Assembly (NCBI GenBank): GCA_963693285.1 | Contig: OY848919.1 | Coordinates: 8,675,461 to 8,739,460 of the forward strand | Length of the DNA: 64,000 nt | From: Xestospongia muta | Taxonomy: Eukaryota; Porifera; Demospongiae; Haplosclerida; Petrosiidae | Direction: 5' to 3' | Shown: positions 33,999 through 45,533 of the stretch, piece by piece | Layout: the number at the start of each line of letters is the position of its first letter | How positions within the stretch are numbered: position 1 is the stretch's first letter | The notes under the pieces: model-generated | The model's input: the letters and a program-made list of their open reading frames with translations, nothing else | Databases searched by the model: none | What the model was told of the DNA's origin: nothing | Position numbers and translations under genes: made by a program

Positions 33999-34790
33999 GG
34001 TCAATATTATCCAACGATGATTATGATAACTACAATATAATAACATTATATCAACAGTACTTACACAAATTAGAAGTCATCAGAGACAAAGATGTTTGGC
34101 AAGTTAAAATTTTGTGATTCTGTACTCCAATTATTAAAATCATGGCAAGAATTGTAAGGATGGCACAAAAATATTACAATTGGCAAATACAACAGTGATA
34201 TCATGCTGCCAGCATAGCAACAACAGATGCACCCCACACAGTATGACAAGACTTAGAGTGATTCTACTGTTAAAAAAATCATTCAACAATAACCTCTATA
34301 TTATTGACATTATTGTTTCTAGTAATACTTCCCTCAAAAAGGGAACTTTACTGAAAGGGGACCAATTGTTTCAGTATTTCAGTATCTAAAATTTGACTTA
34401 CCATGGTAACCAATGCATTGGGGGAATTGCCATGTAATATTTGTTCAGTGTTTCAGCTAATGTACCCTATTATTAAAATAGATTACAAAATTAATTACCA
34501 AAGTCTTATTAAAAATAGCTAAATAGTAGTTATTAACACTATAACAATTACTTTAACATGATGACAACGTGTAAATTACATTTTCATTATCATAAGTTAT
34601 CATCCAAATAGTTCAAGCTAAATATTTTCTACTTTTGGGTTCACTCTGATGTCGACAGGCATGAAGATAACAAGTTAAAGCTGAAGCTCCCAATGTAAAG
34701 TTTCTATTAAAAGATAAACAATAGTATCTCATAGTGGTAATATAATAGAATCTCTTATAAAGGAAATAGTCCTATCAACACTGTTTGTAC
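33999..34790. other. Intergenic, nothing recognised
   Basis: AT-rich sequence between the MITE and the TRRAP-like pseudogene. No convincing frame or repeat. Confidence 0.4.
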
Positions 34791-34797
34791 TCACTTA

Positions 34798-35830
34798 TCT
34801 TGAGTGAAGAGTTGGTTCAGGAGCCCAAGCTTTGACCAATCTATCATGAAGTTGTACAGCAGCACTAAATGATTTGTTAGCATCTTCAGATCTATTGTTA
34901 ACAAAAGATATGAACAATAACATAATAAGGATATATATATATATAATTATATATATATATATATATAATATTAGTAGTTTACATAAATATACCACATAAG
35001 GGCATTGATAGTTCTATAATTATATTAAAGGAGATAGTTGTTTTGACAGTCTGTGCCAGAAAAGTACCTTTGAGAGCTAAAAATTCAGAAACCATTTCTT
35101 TAGAGAAATGTTTCAGATTAGTTGACTCAATAAAGTCCATACCCTATAGACACAATACAACAGATAATGTAGATGGCTATAGAATAGGTACCTCTTGTAA
35201 TTCAGTTGGTTCCATGACATGAGCTGTCATGAGATAGCATTTCACTTGTTGTCTAATCGTTTGAAAGAGATCTACTACAGGTACACTGGGTATACTATGA
35301 ATCCTGTATAAGAAAGTAACAAGAATTAGTAGCTAGTATGTGTGCTCATTAAACAGTAGCTTAACCTGCTGAGAGAGTCCAGACTGACTGTAGCTAAATT
35401 CTGTTTCCTTGCAATACTACCACTGGCAAGATGGTTGACAGCAAGCATTCCTTGGTTACTCTGTATAAAGAGAGATTGATAAAGATAGTTGCATTTTTAG
35501 AATAGTAGTACATGTTCTCCAAGAGTAGAGCTATCATAAGCTTTGATAATACTTCTAAATGTTGTTCTCTCCAAAGGAACACAACACTTCAGTAGCTTAG
35601 ATCATCAAAGTGGTTTGGTAGATGATTCCTACATCGTCACATTTTAATCTTTAAAATAACTATATTGTTTTGCTTACTTCCATGTTTTAAAGATAGTTTT
35701 GACTTCATTTATAAAAGTTTGACGACTCAGTGATCCAGATTGTAGACCACTGTGTATTTGAGTGGCTTCTTGAAGTTCAATAATTTGTAATACACTGGTA
35801 AAACAGATTATACCTGTTTGTGTCTGTCTG
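34798..35830 (-). pseudogene. TRRAP-like FAT-domain exons
   Basis: Minus-strand exon pieces in order: VLQIIELQEATQIHSGLQSG and TFINEVKTIFKTW (35700-35815); SVVFLWREQHLEVLSKLMIA (about 35520-35590); IHSIPSVPVVDLFQTIRQQV and KCYLMTAHVMEPTELQE (about 35195-35310); STNLKHFSKEMVSEFLALKG (about 35060-35140); SEDANKSFSAAVQLHDRLVK followed by AWA (34822-34890). These match consecutive segments of the FAT domain of TRRAP, the pseudokinase scaffold of SAGA and NuA4. After AWA the frame diverges and stops. These exons lie downstream of the C-terminal exons at 36.1-38.1 kb, so the piece is displaced; this is not an intact gene. Confidence 0.75.
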
Positions 35831-36089
35831 AGAGTGCTCCCCACAAGTTAGGAAACAAAGTAACCCAAACTGCTCGAGGTAGTGTATTACTTTAATGACA
35901 TAACTGACCTAGGGCAATAAGAAATTGTCATGTCTGAACTTTGTATTGTCTGAGAAGGTGATATAGCTTTAAAGGGTTAAATTAATTTCTAATTCCCAGC
36001 TGCAATAAAGGCATGACAATGATGATGATGATGATGACCAGATATTCTCTTAGCATTTTAATTCAAGTTTGTTTATTTCAATGTTTCTC

Positions 36090-38066
36090 AGTTATTCACA
36101 ATCCAGGTTGTTAGATTCAGGTCATTATTGGATACAATGTAGTGGTCTTGGTTCCCTGGCACAAGTCTACTGTGATATGGAATATGTTCAAGGAGGTTGG
36201 ATGAAAGTCGCCAACAATTTGTTTCTAAAAGCAAAGTCTTAAATTCAATAATTATAAAATAAACCACAAACAACAAGTTGGTAGGAACTATATTATTACT
36301 ACATTATCATCAACTTACATTACACCAAACAATGAATTCATCTCTAAATAGAGCTAACAATGTACTCTCTATACTATATTGTGGTTGGATCAATGCTCTT
36401 GCACCGGCTAACATACTCATGTAGAGTGGACCATTGATACTGATAGAAGAGAGGAAAAACTGGAGATTAGGAGTAAGATGAAATGGAACAAGTCAATTAG
36501 CATCTAAAGCCCCTAAAGAGGGAAAAATAAAACAGTAAAAAGACAAATATGTAACAACAACAACGACAACAACAACAGAATGAGGCTCTGTACCTTCACA
36601 ATTTTTCAGACAGCCTGAGTTATGAGCAATCTGAAATATTTCTGAATCTAGTTGAGTTAAATGAAATACAAACTCAGCCAGATCATTTAAAGAAAGTTGT
36701 CTGGTCATCTGTAATAATAAAAATATGTATTAATTTAAAATCATTGTTCAATTTCTGTACATAATCGAAAAGTCTCGTTATAAAAATTTCTTCAATAAGT
36801 GGAAGAAATGTTTACTATGATAATTTCTTCTAATTTGGGAAGGAAATTACTTCTTGCCATACAATTCCAATTTGTTGTATACAATGTCAAAATGTACGAA
36901 ATAATAATTTTATATATTGTTCAATTTCTATTGTTATTTAGTACATTTCACTTGTGCTATATACCTGTTTACTAAGGGTCCAGAAATCTGATAAAGTGAC
37001 ACATGTTCTCTGTCCCTATTCTCTCAAAATACTGGTAGGAGAATACGTTGCTTGGATCTAAAGAAAGACCACATCAGTCAGAGAACTACATCTTCATTTT
37101 CTCCTCACATGTGAGAACATATTCTTAATAGTTGTGAGAATCTTATCTCCTCGAACCTGCAGTCTAGCTAATCTCTCACAATATGGAGTAATGTAATGTA
37201 CAATAAATACGATGTAATGTACAATAAATACATTGTAGAGGATAATACTCACTTTGTAATGACTTTGTTTTTAAATCAAGTATTTTGATCCATCTCTTTA
37301 GTTTAGCAATAAGGACACTTAGTCTCTTGGGACTAGGAGAACTACAAAAGAGATAATGACCATTACTAACCAGTACTATATAGACCACTGTACTTACCTC
37401 AAGTCAAAATCTGTAGCAAACTGGTTCTTAAGTCTTTAAAATGCTTGGTCCTGTATTGCAGCTTGAGCTCTCTTGGCAAGTGCCTCTTGTGACATAGCTC
37501 CACCTCCTGATGAGATATTGGACTGGTCTACTGTGATACCAAATGATCCAACTAGTCTCTGAACATACTGTAACATTTCTGGTTTGATACAAGTACCAGC
37601 CACTGTGTACCAGAAGTAAGAGAACTGTTTATTGTCATCAAACATAAACGAGCTAGTCCTTCCTTCAATTGTCTTAAAAGATCTTCATACCAACTCTCTC
37701 TGAACCAGATCAACTACAGAAAAAAGTATCATTGTTTCTCTATCTCTCCCCAATTATATTACTTGATCTACAATTCCTTCAAGACCAGAAAGAAGTGTTG
37801 AATAAAAATCTCATAGGAGATGCATAGTCCGACTACATCGCCACGATGAGGCTGGTGCTCTTGTAGGTGCACTCTCAGATGGCAGAGAGTCTAAAACACA
37901 ATATCCATGTAATTATACTACAAAGAAGATACTTCAAACAAACCTCCTGAAGGAAGAGGAGGTACACTAGCTCCAGGTGTTGTGGAAAGTTTAGGTTTTA
38001 TGTCTTGGCCATCCCCACTTTTCCCATCTTGATAGGTGGAGTCAATTTGCATAGGTTCTATCCCAT
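36090..38066 (-). pseudogene. TRRAP-like C-terminal exons, kinase N-part deleted
   Basis: In order on the minus strand: TRAPASSWRCSRTMHLL, stop, DFYSTLLSGLEGIVDQ (about 37780-37900); WFRESWYEDLLRQLKEGLAR (about 37650-37710); YVQRLVGSFGITVDQ and ALAKRAQAAIQDQAF (37439-37570, shifted frame); LIAKLKRWIKILDLKTK (about 37250-37310); ERLARLQVRGDKILTTIKNM (about 37115-37185); DFWTLSKQ (~36970); LNDLAEFVFHLTQLDSEIFQ (~36640); VPFHLTPNLQFFLSSISING and IQPQYSIESTLLALFRDEFI (~36310-36480). These match TRRAP from the end of FAT through the pseudokinase to near FATC. About 150 residues of the kinase N-terminal region are missing at ~37190-37240. A TGA and a frameshift add to the decay. Confidence 0.75.
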
Positions 38067-38166
38067 CTGTGATGGAAGGGTGAAGGAGTAGGTGTGTTAG
38101 GTTGTGAGGAGGAACGCATGAGAAGAGGATAAGAAAGCTGAGTCTCAGCTTTGTCTGAATGAATGA

Positions 38167-38170
<4 letters not shown>

Positions 38171-38200
<30 letters not shown>
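38171..38200. repeat. (GA)n microsatellite
   Basis: About 15 AG/GA units in a row. Confidence 0.9.
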
Positions 38201-38204
<4 letters not shown>

Positions 38205-39050
38205 TTGTTTGTAATCAGTAGTATTGAATGACTTACATTTTTTTATGTTTCATTTTTAATGTCAAATAAAGTGTTCTTATTGGAAAGTAAACTGCTTATG
38301 GATATGCTTTACCAACCGAACAGAGTAGATTAAGAATTTAAGTACCTTCATTGCGTACTAGAGATGTTAGAAATTGAGGAATCCCTCAGTGACAACAAGC
38401 AGATAACTCGCTAATAACAACAAATAAAATTAACTGTATATAATTATATATACAGTAATTAAAACTTCCAATATTATTACTTGTATTTTAATCCACAGTT
38501 AGTGCAATGAATAATATAATATGAAAAGATACTGTCATTGTCACCTTGAGGTCATTGCTTAAGTCAAAGTATACAATTTAAAATGGATGGACTACTTTGT
38601 TAATTCTTACAACAATTGTCTTTATTACAATTGTTATAATTATCATAATTATCATACTAATAACTGATATACTAGTATGAGACAATTCATTTAATCTGAT
38701 CAGTTAACAGACATAATCACTAGTAAAGTTATAACAAGGAGACATTTAACAACCTTTAGCATGAAACAACTCTGATAGTAAACGTAGTCAACTATAAATT
38801 AATTGAAAGAGGAGTTTAGAAAAATTGAAAACATTTAACAACTTGTCTGCCAATTATATACATATTTTACCAATGGAAAAGGTTAATAGAAATTGAAAAT
38901 ATAAATTTTACAGCAAATAAAACAAATCACAATTTATAATCTTAAGTGGGATATTGAAACATACGCAGTGTAATCATTACTTCTCATGACCACAGCCACA
39001 GACATAGTAATGATGTTGTATTTAACATATATCTCTCCTACTACTGACTA
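38201..39050. other. Intergenic, nothing recognised
   Basis: AT-rich with short palindromic AT stretches (for example TATAATTATCATAATTATCAT near 38640). No gene seen. Confidence 0.35.
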
Positions 39051-39079
39051 TATTGAGGTAAGAGTTTGTGGAAATGAAG

Positions 39080-39660
39080 GCACAAACAGTGAGGATGTCC
39101 CTGTTAATTACTAAGACTGAATGGTCTTGTGGAACCATGTGAGACCAGTAACTTGCCAATACGATTGTTCAATTGTTAAGCATCCCTTCTTGTCCCAGAG
39201 AAGATAAGTAGCATAGAGTTTAGTTTGACATTGAGTATCTTATCTGGCCATGGGCACAGTATCTGGTAAGGCATACTGATAACCCACTACTCTATCACAC
39301 ACTTGAGACTGAGAGTAATTAGTAAGGAAACTTAATAGACTCACAACTATCACTGTTTGAACTCTGTCTTCCAATCCTTGATCATTTTCTGACTAGTATA
39401 CTCTAAACCAGGCCAGTAGGACACTCCTCTGTAGAGTCAGACATATCCAGATATGCTATTCTTGTCAATCCTCCTCCAGAACCACACAACTCTTCCATAT
39501 CACAACAGATATAGGATGGTCCTTTCTGATTACCAATGTGGTATTATTCCTTGGTAGTACAAAGGGATACTATGAGGCTTGTTCAAGAGTAAGCATATGT
39601 GAAATTGACACCATCAGTACAGAGTAAGAATTAATTTTGTTATGATTAGGAGCAACAGTT
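39080..39660 (-). pseudogene. Fibrinogen-like paralogue, rearranged fragment
   Basis: Minus-strand pieces of the 31632-32678 gene: a C-terminal part (EDVPVN, LTWFHKTI at 39090-39150), CGRVVGYQY-like sequence near 39280, the RIAYLDMSDSTEECP block at ~39430-39460, and at 39580-39650 a piece matching NNINSYYVDGISLTH. The middle region is missing between ~39230 and 39260, and the last piece is out of order. Clearly dead. Confidence 0.7.
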
Positions 39661-39890
39661 AATATTGACAAGGATAGATTTTGTCTGGTAATCTTTGCTG
39701 ATAACTTAACTATCCTAGATCATTTCACTAGATCACAGAAATAACCAAAATATTATCCCAAGCTTGAGCTAATGTAAAAGAAATGGAAGAAAATCTACAA
39801 AATAGTAATCATCAAAACACTATTGCTACAAAACTTTTTGCATAGACTTAAAAAAAAGGAACTCATTTCAAATTAATTCAATCAAAACTT

Positions 39891-41045
39891 TTATTTAATG
39901 TATATTTCATAATAACTAACAGGGACATCCTCATCCCAAGTAGTCTGATCTCCACAAACCCTCATCTCAATGTAGTCATTAGTGGTATAGTTAAGAATCT
40001 TGTGGAACTATGGGAGTCCAGGAGCTTGACAACATGTTTGTTCAAGAGAACCACAGTTTTTACCGTCCCATAGAGGATCAGCTGAGTAGAAGTAACCCAC
40101 TTGAACTGGCCACTATGATCTTGATCGCCAGACTCACAAAAATAGTCATTTCCAACAAAACTCTGAAGATCAAAATTATAATTACTACCTTGAGAACAGC
40201 GACAGTTGCCTTTACCACCATCGAGGTAAAGGTTTAAAACTATAAGTCCACACATAAATGTCCAGATATGTTGACGAGGAGAACCATGTGTGAGACTAAC
40301 ACCATCAATATAGTGACTACTGATATTGTTATGTCCTGTTCCATTAACCGTATCTATAACATCTGGTGAAGTGTATTGATAACCAACTACTCTACCACAC
40401 ACCTGAGAGTTGTTACCATATAAAGGGAACTTAAATGATAACAACTAACACTGCTTGAACTCTGTCTTCCACAAGCTCTAACAACTCCCGACTTGTAAGG
40501 TTTAAACCCAGGAGGACACTCCTCTGTAGAGTCAGACATATTGAGGTAGACTACCCTCATCCATCCTCCAGAACCACATATATTTTTTATATTACAATAG
40601 GTATGACGAATGTGACTGTGGTTATCAGTCTAAGGGACTATAAGGCCAATAGATCTTGATCTCCTCACATAAATGTAGAAGAAGAGAGGGACGATAACCT
40701 TGAAGAAGTTGGTTGATATTTTTGGTAAGGTTTTGAATATCCTCTTGATTATTGAGTGCAATAGTAGCTACATTATCTAGCTTGTTATCAAGTTTAGTAA
40801 TGGAAGACATGCAAGATAGCTGTCCCTTGTTCAGTAACATCTCTATGTAATGAAGTACATGTGGAACAGTTTAAGATATTTCCACAATGTGAAGAGGAAC
40901 ATGTGTTTAGTACATGAGCAGCCATTTTGCTGACTTGATCGCTAACTTGTACTAGGTCAGTGTAGAAAGAGGATGAGGGACATCCAGTATGAAAATAACC
41001 TATCACCACATTAACCAACAGTAGAAGAACAAATCTTGTCTACAT
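39891..41045 (-). pseudogene. Fibrinogen-like paralogue with stop at codon 2
   Basis: Full-length relative of the intact gene. The ATG (41043-41045) is followed at once by TAG (41040-41042), then a good signal-peptide sequence (RFVLLLLVNVVIGYF). Later segments sit in different frames: VTEQGTAILHVF, TKLDNKLDNVATIALNNQED, CEEIKIYWPYSPLD, VCGRVVGYQY, DGVSLTHGSPRQHIWTFMCG, FVGNDYFCESGD and ADPLWDGKNCGSLEQTCCQA, ending EDVPVSYYEIYIK. Its middle linker (TKLDNKLDN...) is a coiled-coil-like stretch that differs from the intact gene. A TATA box is kept at 41097-41105. Several frameshifts. Confidence 0.75.
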
Positions 41046-41096
41046 TTTGTTTTGTCTTGTTGTGAAGGATATAATGATCATCAACCTGGTCCATTT

Positions 41097-41105
41097 CTTT
41101 TATAG
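41097..41105 (-). promoter_or_regulatory. TATA box of the decayed paralogue
   Basis: CTATAAAAG on the minus strand, 52-60 bases before the ATG, as in the intact gene. Confidence 0.5.
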
Positions 41106-41639
41106 GTTTACTGATTTTAAACTAGTTAAACCAGATTGACATGTTTATCATAGTGTATTTATTAATGTTTTTTTACATTTTTTGGGGTGGAGTATGCAAT
41201 AGACCAGACACAATTATTTCTAAATAAACTGATAAGTATTGAATAGGAGAAGAAACTAAATATTAGCTTCATAGATAAGTCTCTATCTAATAAATACAGG
41301 ATGGGAACACTGATAATTCACTGAGCTTAGATAACTGTTAATAGAACAGACAATAGAAAGGTTATGTCTATTTCTCACTACTTCAAGAAATGGAGACTTG
41401 AATTAAAATCTATTTTTCAAGTAGCAGACATGAGGTTATTTATCCTTATTAAAACAAACTATAATTTGGAAACAAGAATTGAATCATGTGTGGTCATGAA
41501 ATTACTAAACAAGTCACAAATTTTTAAATTGCTAAATTTGCACCAAATAAAACAAATCACATTATTTAGATTTTAATGGACATACTATAATATCCATTAA
41601 GTAGTCACTAATTATTTCAATCACAGTCATAATGACATT

Positions 41640-42665
41640 TCATTTCACATAGATCTCATTGTAATTAACACTGACATCCTCATTGCTTGTGCGTTAATCT
41701 CCACAAACTCTCATTTCAATATAGGCAGTAGTGGGAGACTGAATGATTTTGTGGAACCATGGGAGACCAGTGATTTGAGAACATGATCGTTCAATTGTTG
41801 AGCATCACTTGTTGTCCCTGACGGGATCAGCACTATAGAATTTAATAAGTTGCCAATTTAGTATCTGGATTCCCAGGTTCTCAGAAGGCGTTATCATAAG
41901 CTCCAGCCATAAATGTCCAAATATGTTGACAGGGAGAACCATGTGTGAGACTAATTCCATCAACATAGTAATGTTGATGTTGTAATGTCCTGTTCATGAC
42001 CACCAATTTTATTACTGCATGTTTTGATCCAAACTGATACCCGACTACCCTACCAAACACCTGAGAGTAACTGATACTGTAGGAAGGGAACATAAACTGA
42101 CTTACAACTACCACTGTTTGTACTCTGTCTTCCACAAACCCTAACATCTCCTGATTTGTACAGTTTAAACCCAGGAGGACACTCCTCTGTAAAGTCAGAC
42201 ATATTGAGGTAGGCAAACCCTCATCCACCCTCCAGAACCGCATATATTTTCTATCTGACAATAGACATAACGAATATGACGATGGTCATCAGCTATGATG
42301 TAATAGTCTGAGGGACTATGTGGCCAGTAGGTCTTGATCTCCTCACATGAGTGGAGAAAAGGAGAGGGACAATAAAGTCGAAGGAGAAGTTGGTTGACAT
42401 TTTTGGTAAGGTTTTCATTACTCTCTTGATTCCCAAGTGCAATGATAGCTACATTATCTAGTTTAGTATCTAGTTTAGTAATGGCAGACAAAATAGCTTT
42501 CCCTTGTTTAGTAACATCTCTATATAATGAACCACATGTGCAATAGTTTAAGATAATTCCACAATTTGAGGAGGAACTAGTGTTTAGTACATGAGCTGCT
42601 AAGGAACTGATGGTGAATGACAGTGAGGCAATATCTTTGGATTAGTTAGCACCCATTTTGCTGAC
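41640..42665 (-). pseudogene. Fibrinogen-like paralogue, third decayed copy
   Basis: Reads from about 42660 (AKMGA-like start region) through TKLDTKLDNVAIIALGNQES, SCEEIKTYWPHSPSDYYIIA, YVYCQIENICGSGGWMRV, ECPPGFKLYKSGDV-like sequence, VFGRVVGYQFGSKHAV, DGISLTHGSPCQHIWTFMAG, to LPWFHKI and the DVSVNYNEIYVK-like end at ~41650. The frame changes at ~42200 and ~41880, and stops are present. It is closer to the 39891-41045 copy than to the intact gene, sharing the TKLDxKLDNVA linker. Confidence 0.7.
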
Positions 42666-42669
42666 TTGA

Positions 42670-44300
42670 TCGCTAACTTGTACTATGTCAGAGTAGAGAG
42701 GTGATGATGTTGTATTATAACACAAAGGTAAACTATAAAGACAACAGTGGTAGAATAGTGAAACTTATAAAAGTAGTGATTATAGATTGACTTAGAACAA
42801 CATAAGAAAGTGAGTTGTCTCTTTGTAATGTGTGTGTGTGTGTGTGCAAATAGCTCGAGTAAGAATAAAAAGCAAAAACAGTGCAAAAACAGCATACATG
42901 GATCAAAGTTGGTGAAAAAGCTGAAACCATCAACAATTTTGGAATATTTTTTTGACATTAATAAGCTCAATAAATAAGAATTTGTATTGTTTGAGCAAAG
43001 TGATTCATAAATTTACTTAAATATCCATCTACTGTGATGATTCTATAATTTCAATCTATTATTTATGGATTAGGATATGGTCAGAACAGGGTTAGCAAGA
43101 CTATTAACATATTTAAACTGTCTGTGCAAAGATTAAAGGTTCTTTCTTAAGTATTCATAATTTTCCATCACAGACCTCACACTTTTGGCAATGAAACTAT
43201 CTACCAACAACAACTTTACAGTTACAAGATTTGTGGATAATGAAGCGTAACTAACTCAAGTGGTTCATTCATGCAAAACTAGTCTCACTCATGTTAACAT
43301 GACCTTGGTTTTTCCAATATTGAGCATTATTCTGGAGAATTATGATAAGCTGTTTGCAATGATCATGTAAGTTTTCATCTGACACTAAAAATGTATCTAC
43401 AGCACCTCTTCTACATGACGTCAGTGGCCACACCTACGTTGTCTTAGCTCCAACAATTACTTCGCAGATCATGTATGATAAGAACGTTTTTCTGAACATT
43501 ATAAAATGTATGGGAACACTACATGTGTCCATTTTAATATTAACTAAATAATGTATGTATGTTTTACTTTTAACTTTTTAATAATAGATAAACAATATAA
43601 AATACGAACCATTGATAAAAATATACATATTTTGCATAAGTGATATATAGCCTTATCTTTCTTTGAAATAAAACTGATGATGATCCTGCTAGCACACATA
43701 ACAGTATATAGTCTCCAATTATCCAAATGTTATTAGTCCTATAAAGTAATAATATAATTAATAATAAATATAGAATGCAACCAGTACATTATTATACTAC
43801 TTTATCGAAGTACCTAGCTTATATACTTCCTACTGAAACCATTCTTTATACATTTTTACTAGAATGTAAAATATTGTGGGGTGAGTGTGAGTGATGTGGA
43901 ATAGTCTGGGTAGTAGATAATTGTGTCATTGCTTGTGTGTAGAGGTTCATCTATTCTTTTAAATGCTACTCATTTTCTAGTTCCTAGGGCTAAGAGAAAG
44001 ATTGAATTTGTTGAATTTGATCGTCTAAGTGAAGGTACTACTACATTGTGTCTGCTCTATTATCTCCCTCCTTTCCCATTCTCTTTGACACTCTCTTTGT
44101 TGTTCCAGCCTTCTTTTTCATCTGTGTCACTACCAGACAGTTGTTTGAAGTGTGTTATTTTATTATTAACATTTTTCCACAAGTCTTACAAATAGAATGT
44201 AAACAAAGCATAACAACATTTAAACAAAAACAAACAAAGCAAATGGTTTGACCAGAACACTCAGGGTGAGCTTGCTCATGTTTGCCAATTAACAATGTTA
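42670..44300. other. Intergenic, nothing firm
   Basis: AT-rich. A (TG)n run lies at 42830-42846. At 43978-44035 a short acceptor/donor-bounded stretch reads VPRAKRKIEFVEFDRLSEG on the plus strand and could be an isolated exon, but no neighbours support it. Confidence 0.3.
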
Positions 44301-44339
44301 TAATTATGATGGATGAAGTCAAAGCATATAACATTTGAC

Positions 44340-44560
44340 TTGATTTTTTAATTAACTATAGCTAGAAGAAACGTATTTTCAATGCTAGAACATACTGAAA
44401 CTATGGACTTCAGTAAAAGTTTTCAATTGTTTGGCATGTAACTTAATTATTTATTTATTATTACTGTTTCCATGGAGTTTGTTGTGATAGTAACAGAGAA
44501 AGGTTAACCACAATACACATGTATTGTAACATGTACTGTATTGTTTGGATATGCTACAGT
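44340..44560. repeat. Dispersed repeat, copy 1
   Basis: Shares CCATGGAGTTTGTTGTGATA and flanking sequence with 63315-63500. Probably a decayed MITE or a segmental duplicate. Confidence 0.45.
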
Positions 44561-44611
44561 GATATTACGTATAATTGTAAAATGTAAATAATTTCTTGTG
44601 AGCCATATAGT

Positions 44612-44967
44612 ACAGAAGCCGCAGACGGACATTCCTATTCCTATTTCCAATTTCTTCTGTGCACCTTATATTCCAATTAAAGATGCAATTGATGGGTTCC
44701 AATAACAATATACATCCAAAATCAGGAACCCAACCCAACTGCAAACATCTTGCTGATGCTCAATGCTAAGAGACAGACTATGGTACTTGCACACCATGTT
44801 TATTAAGAAACAAGAAAAGCCTAGAAATGGTGCACATATCAAAAATGGAATTAGAAATAAGAAATTGGAACTCATCAACTGGGTCATTAATTGGAATTTT
44901 TAATATGCGAAGGTGTGTGGAAGATATAGGAAATAGGAATTGGAATGTCCATCTGCGGCTTCCATAA
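44612..44967. mobile_element. MITE with long terminal inverted repeats
   Basis: The left arm AGAAGCCGCAGACGGACATT and TCCTATTTCC matches the inverted right arm ending AATGTCCATCTGCGGCTTCC. Pairing continues with gaps for more than 100 bases on each side (AATTCCAATTAA, GATGAGTTCCAAT and so on), so most of the element can fold on itself. A TATAG is present next to both ends. No coding capacity. Confidence 0.7.
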
Positions 44968-45010
44968 TATAGACTAATAGTCATAAAAAGGCAAGCTAAC
45001 AAATTGGGAG

Positions 45011-45011
<1 letters not shown>

Positions 45012-45066
<55 letters not shown>
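45012..45066. repeat. (AT)n microsatellite
   Basis: About 27 uninterrupted AT units; the frame with repeated Ile-Tyr over it is not a gene. Confidence 0.95.
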
Positions 45067-45068
<2 letters not shown>

Positions 45069-45533
45069 CACATTGAATATAACATACTGTATATTGAATA
45101 CTGTATACTTACTTGTTGTTATAATTAGGTTTTCATAATACTTAACATACCACATGAGTGCTACTAAGTGAGAAAAAGAAGATAATTGAATATGAGTATT
45201 TTGTTAACAACACAACTCTAACAAAAAGAAAATAAACATTATCTATTATCATCTACATGTATATACTACATACTGATAGCACATAATACATGTACAATGT
45301 AGTACATGAACATTGTATTGGATAATGTATGTATGTACTTAACATGCACATTCTATTTAATTCACTTTTACAAAACTGTATAAATCATTTTAAGACTATA
45401 TGTTATATCACAACTACTTGTTTAGAATAGTGTGATAGGAGGATGTGAGGAAATACCATTTCAAACTAAACCAAAACTTATTGATTCACTAAAAAGAATA
45501 TATTTTGGCACTGTCATTATTTTGCTATTAGTC

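Noticed and set aside
43923..44195. Plus-strand frame with VPRAKRKIEFVEFDRLSEG
   Set aside because: A short stretch bounded by plausible splice sites, but no neighbouring exon or known family could be tied to it.
44778..45155. Minus-strand frame with repeated Ile-Tyr
   Set aside because: It is the translation of an (AT)n microsatellite plus a MITE.
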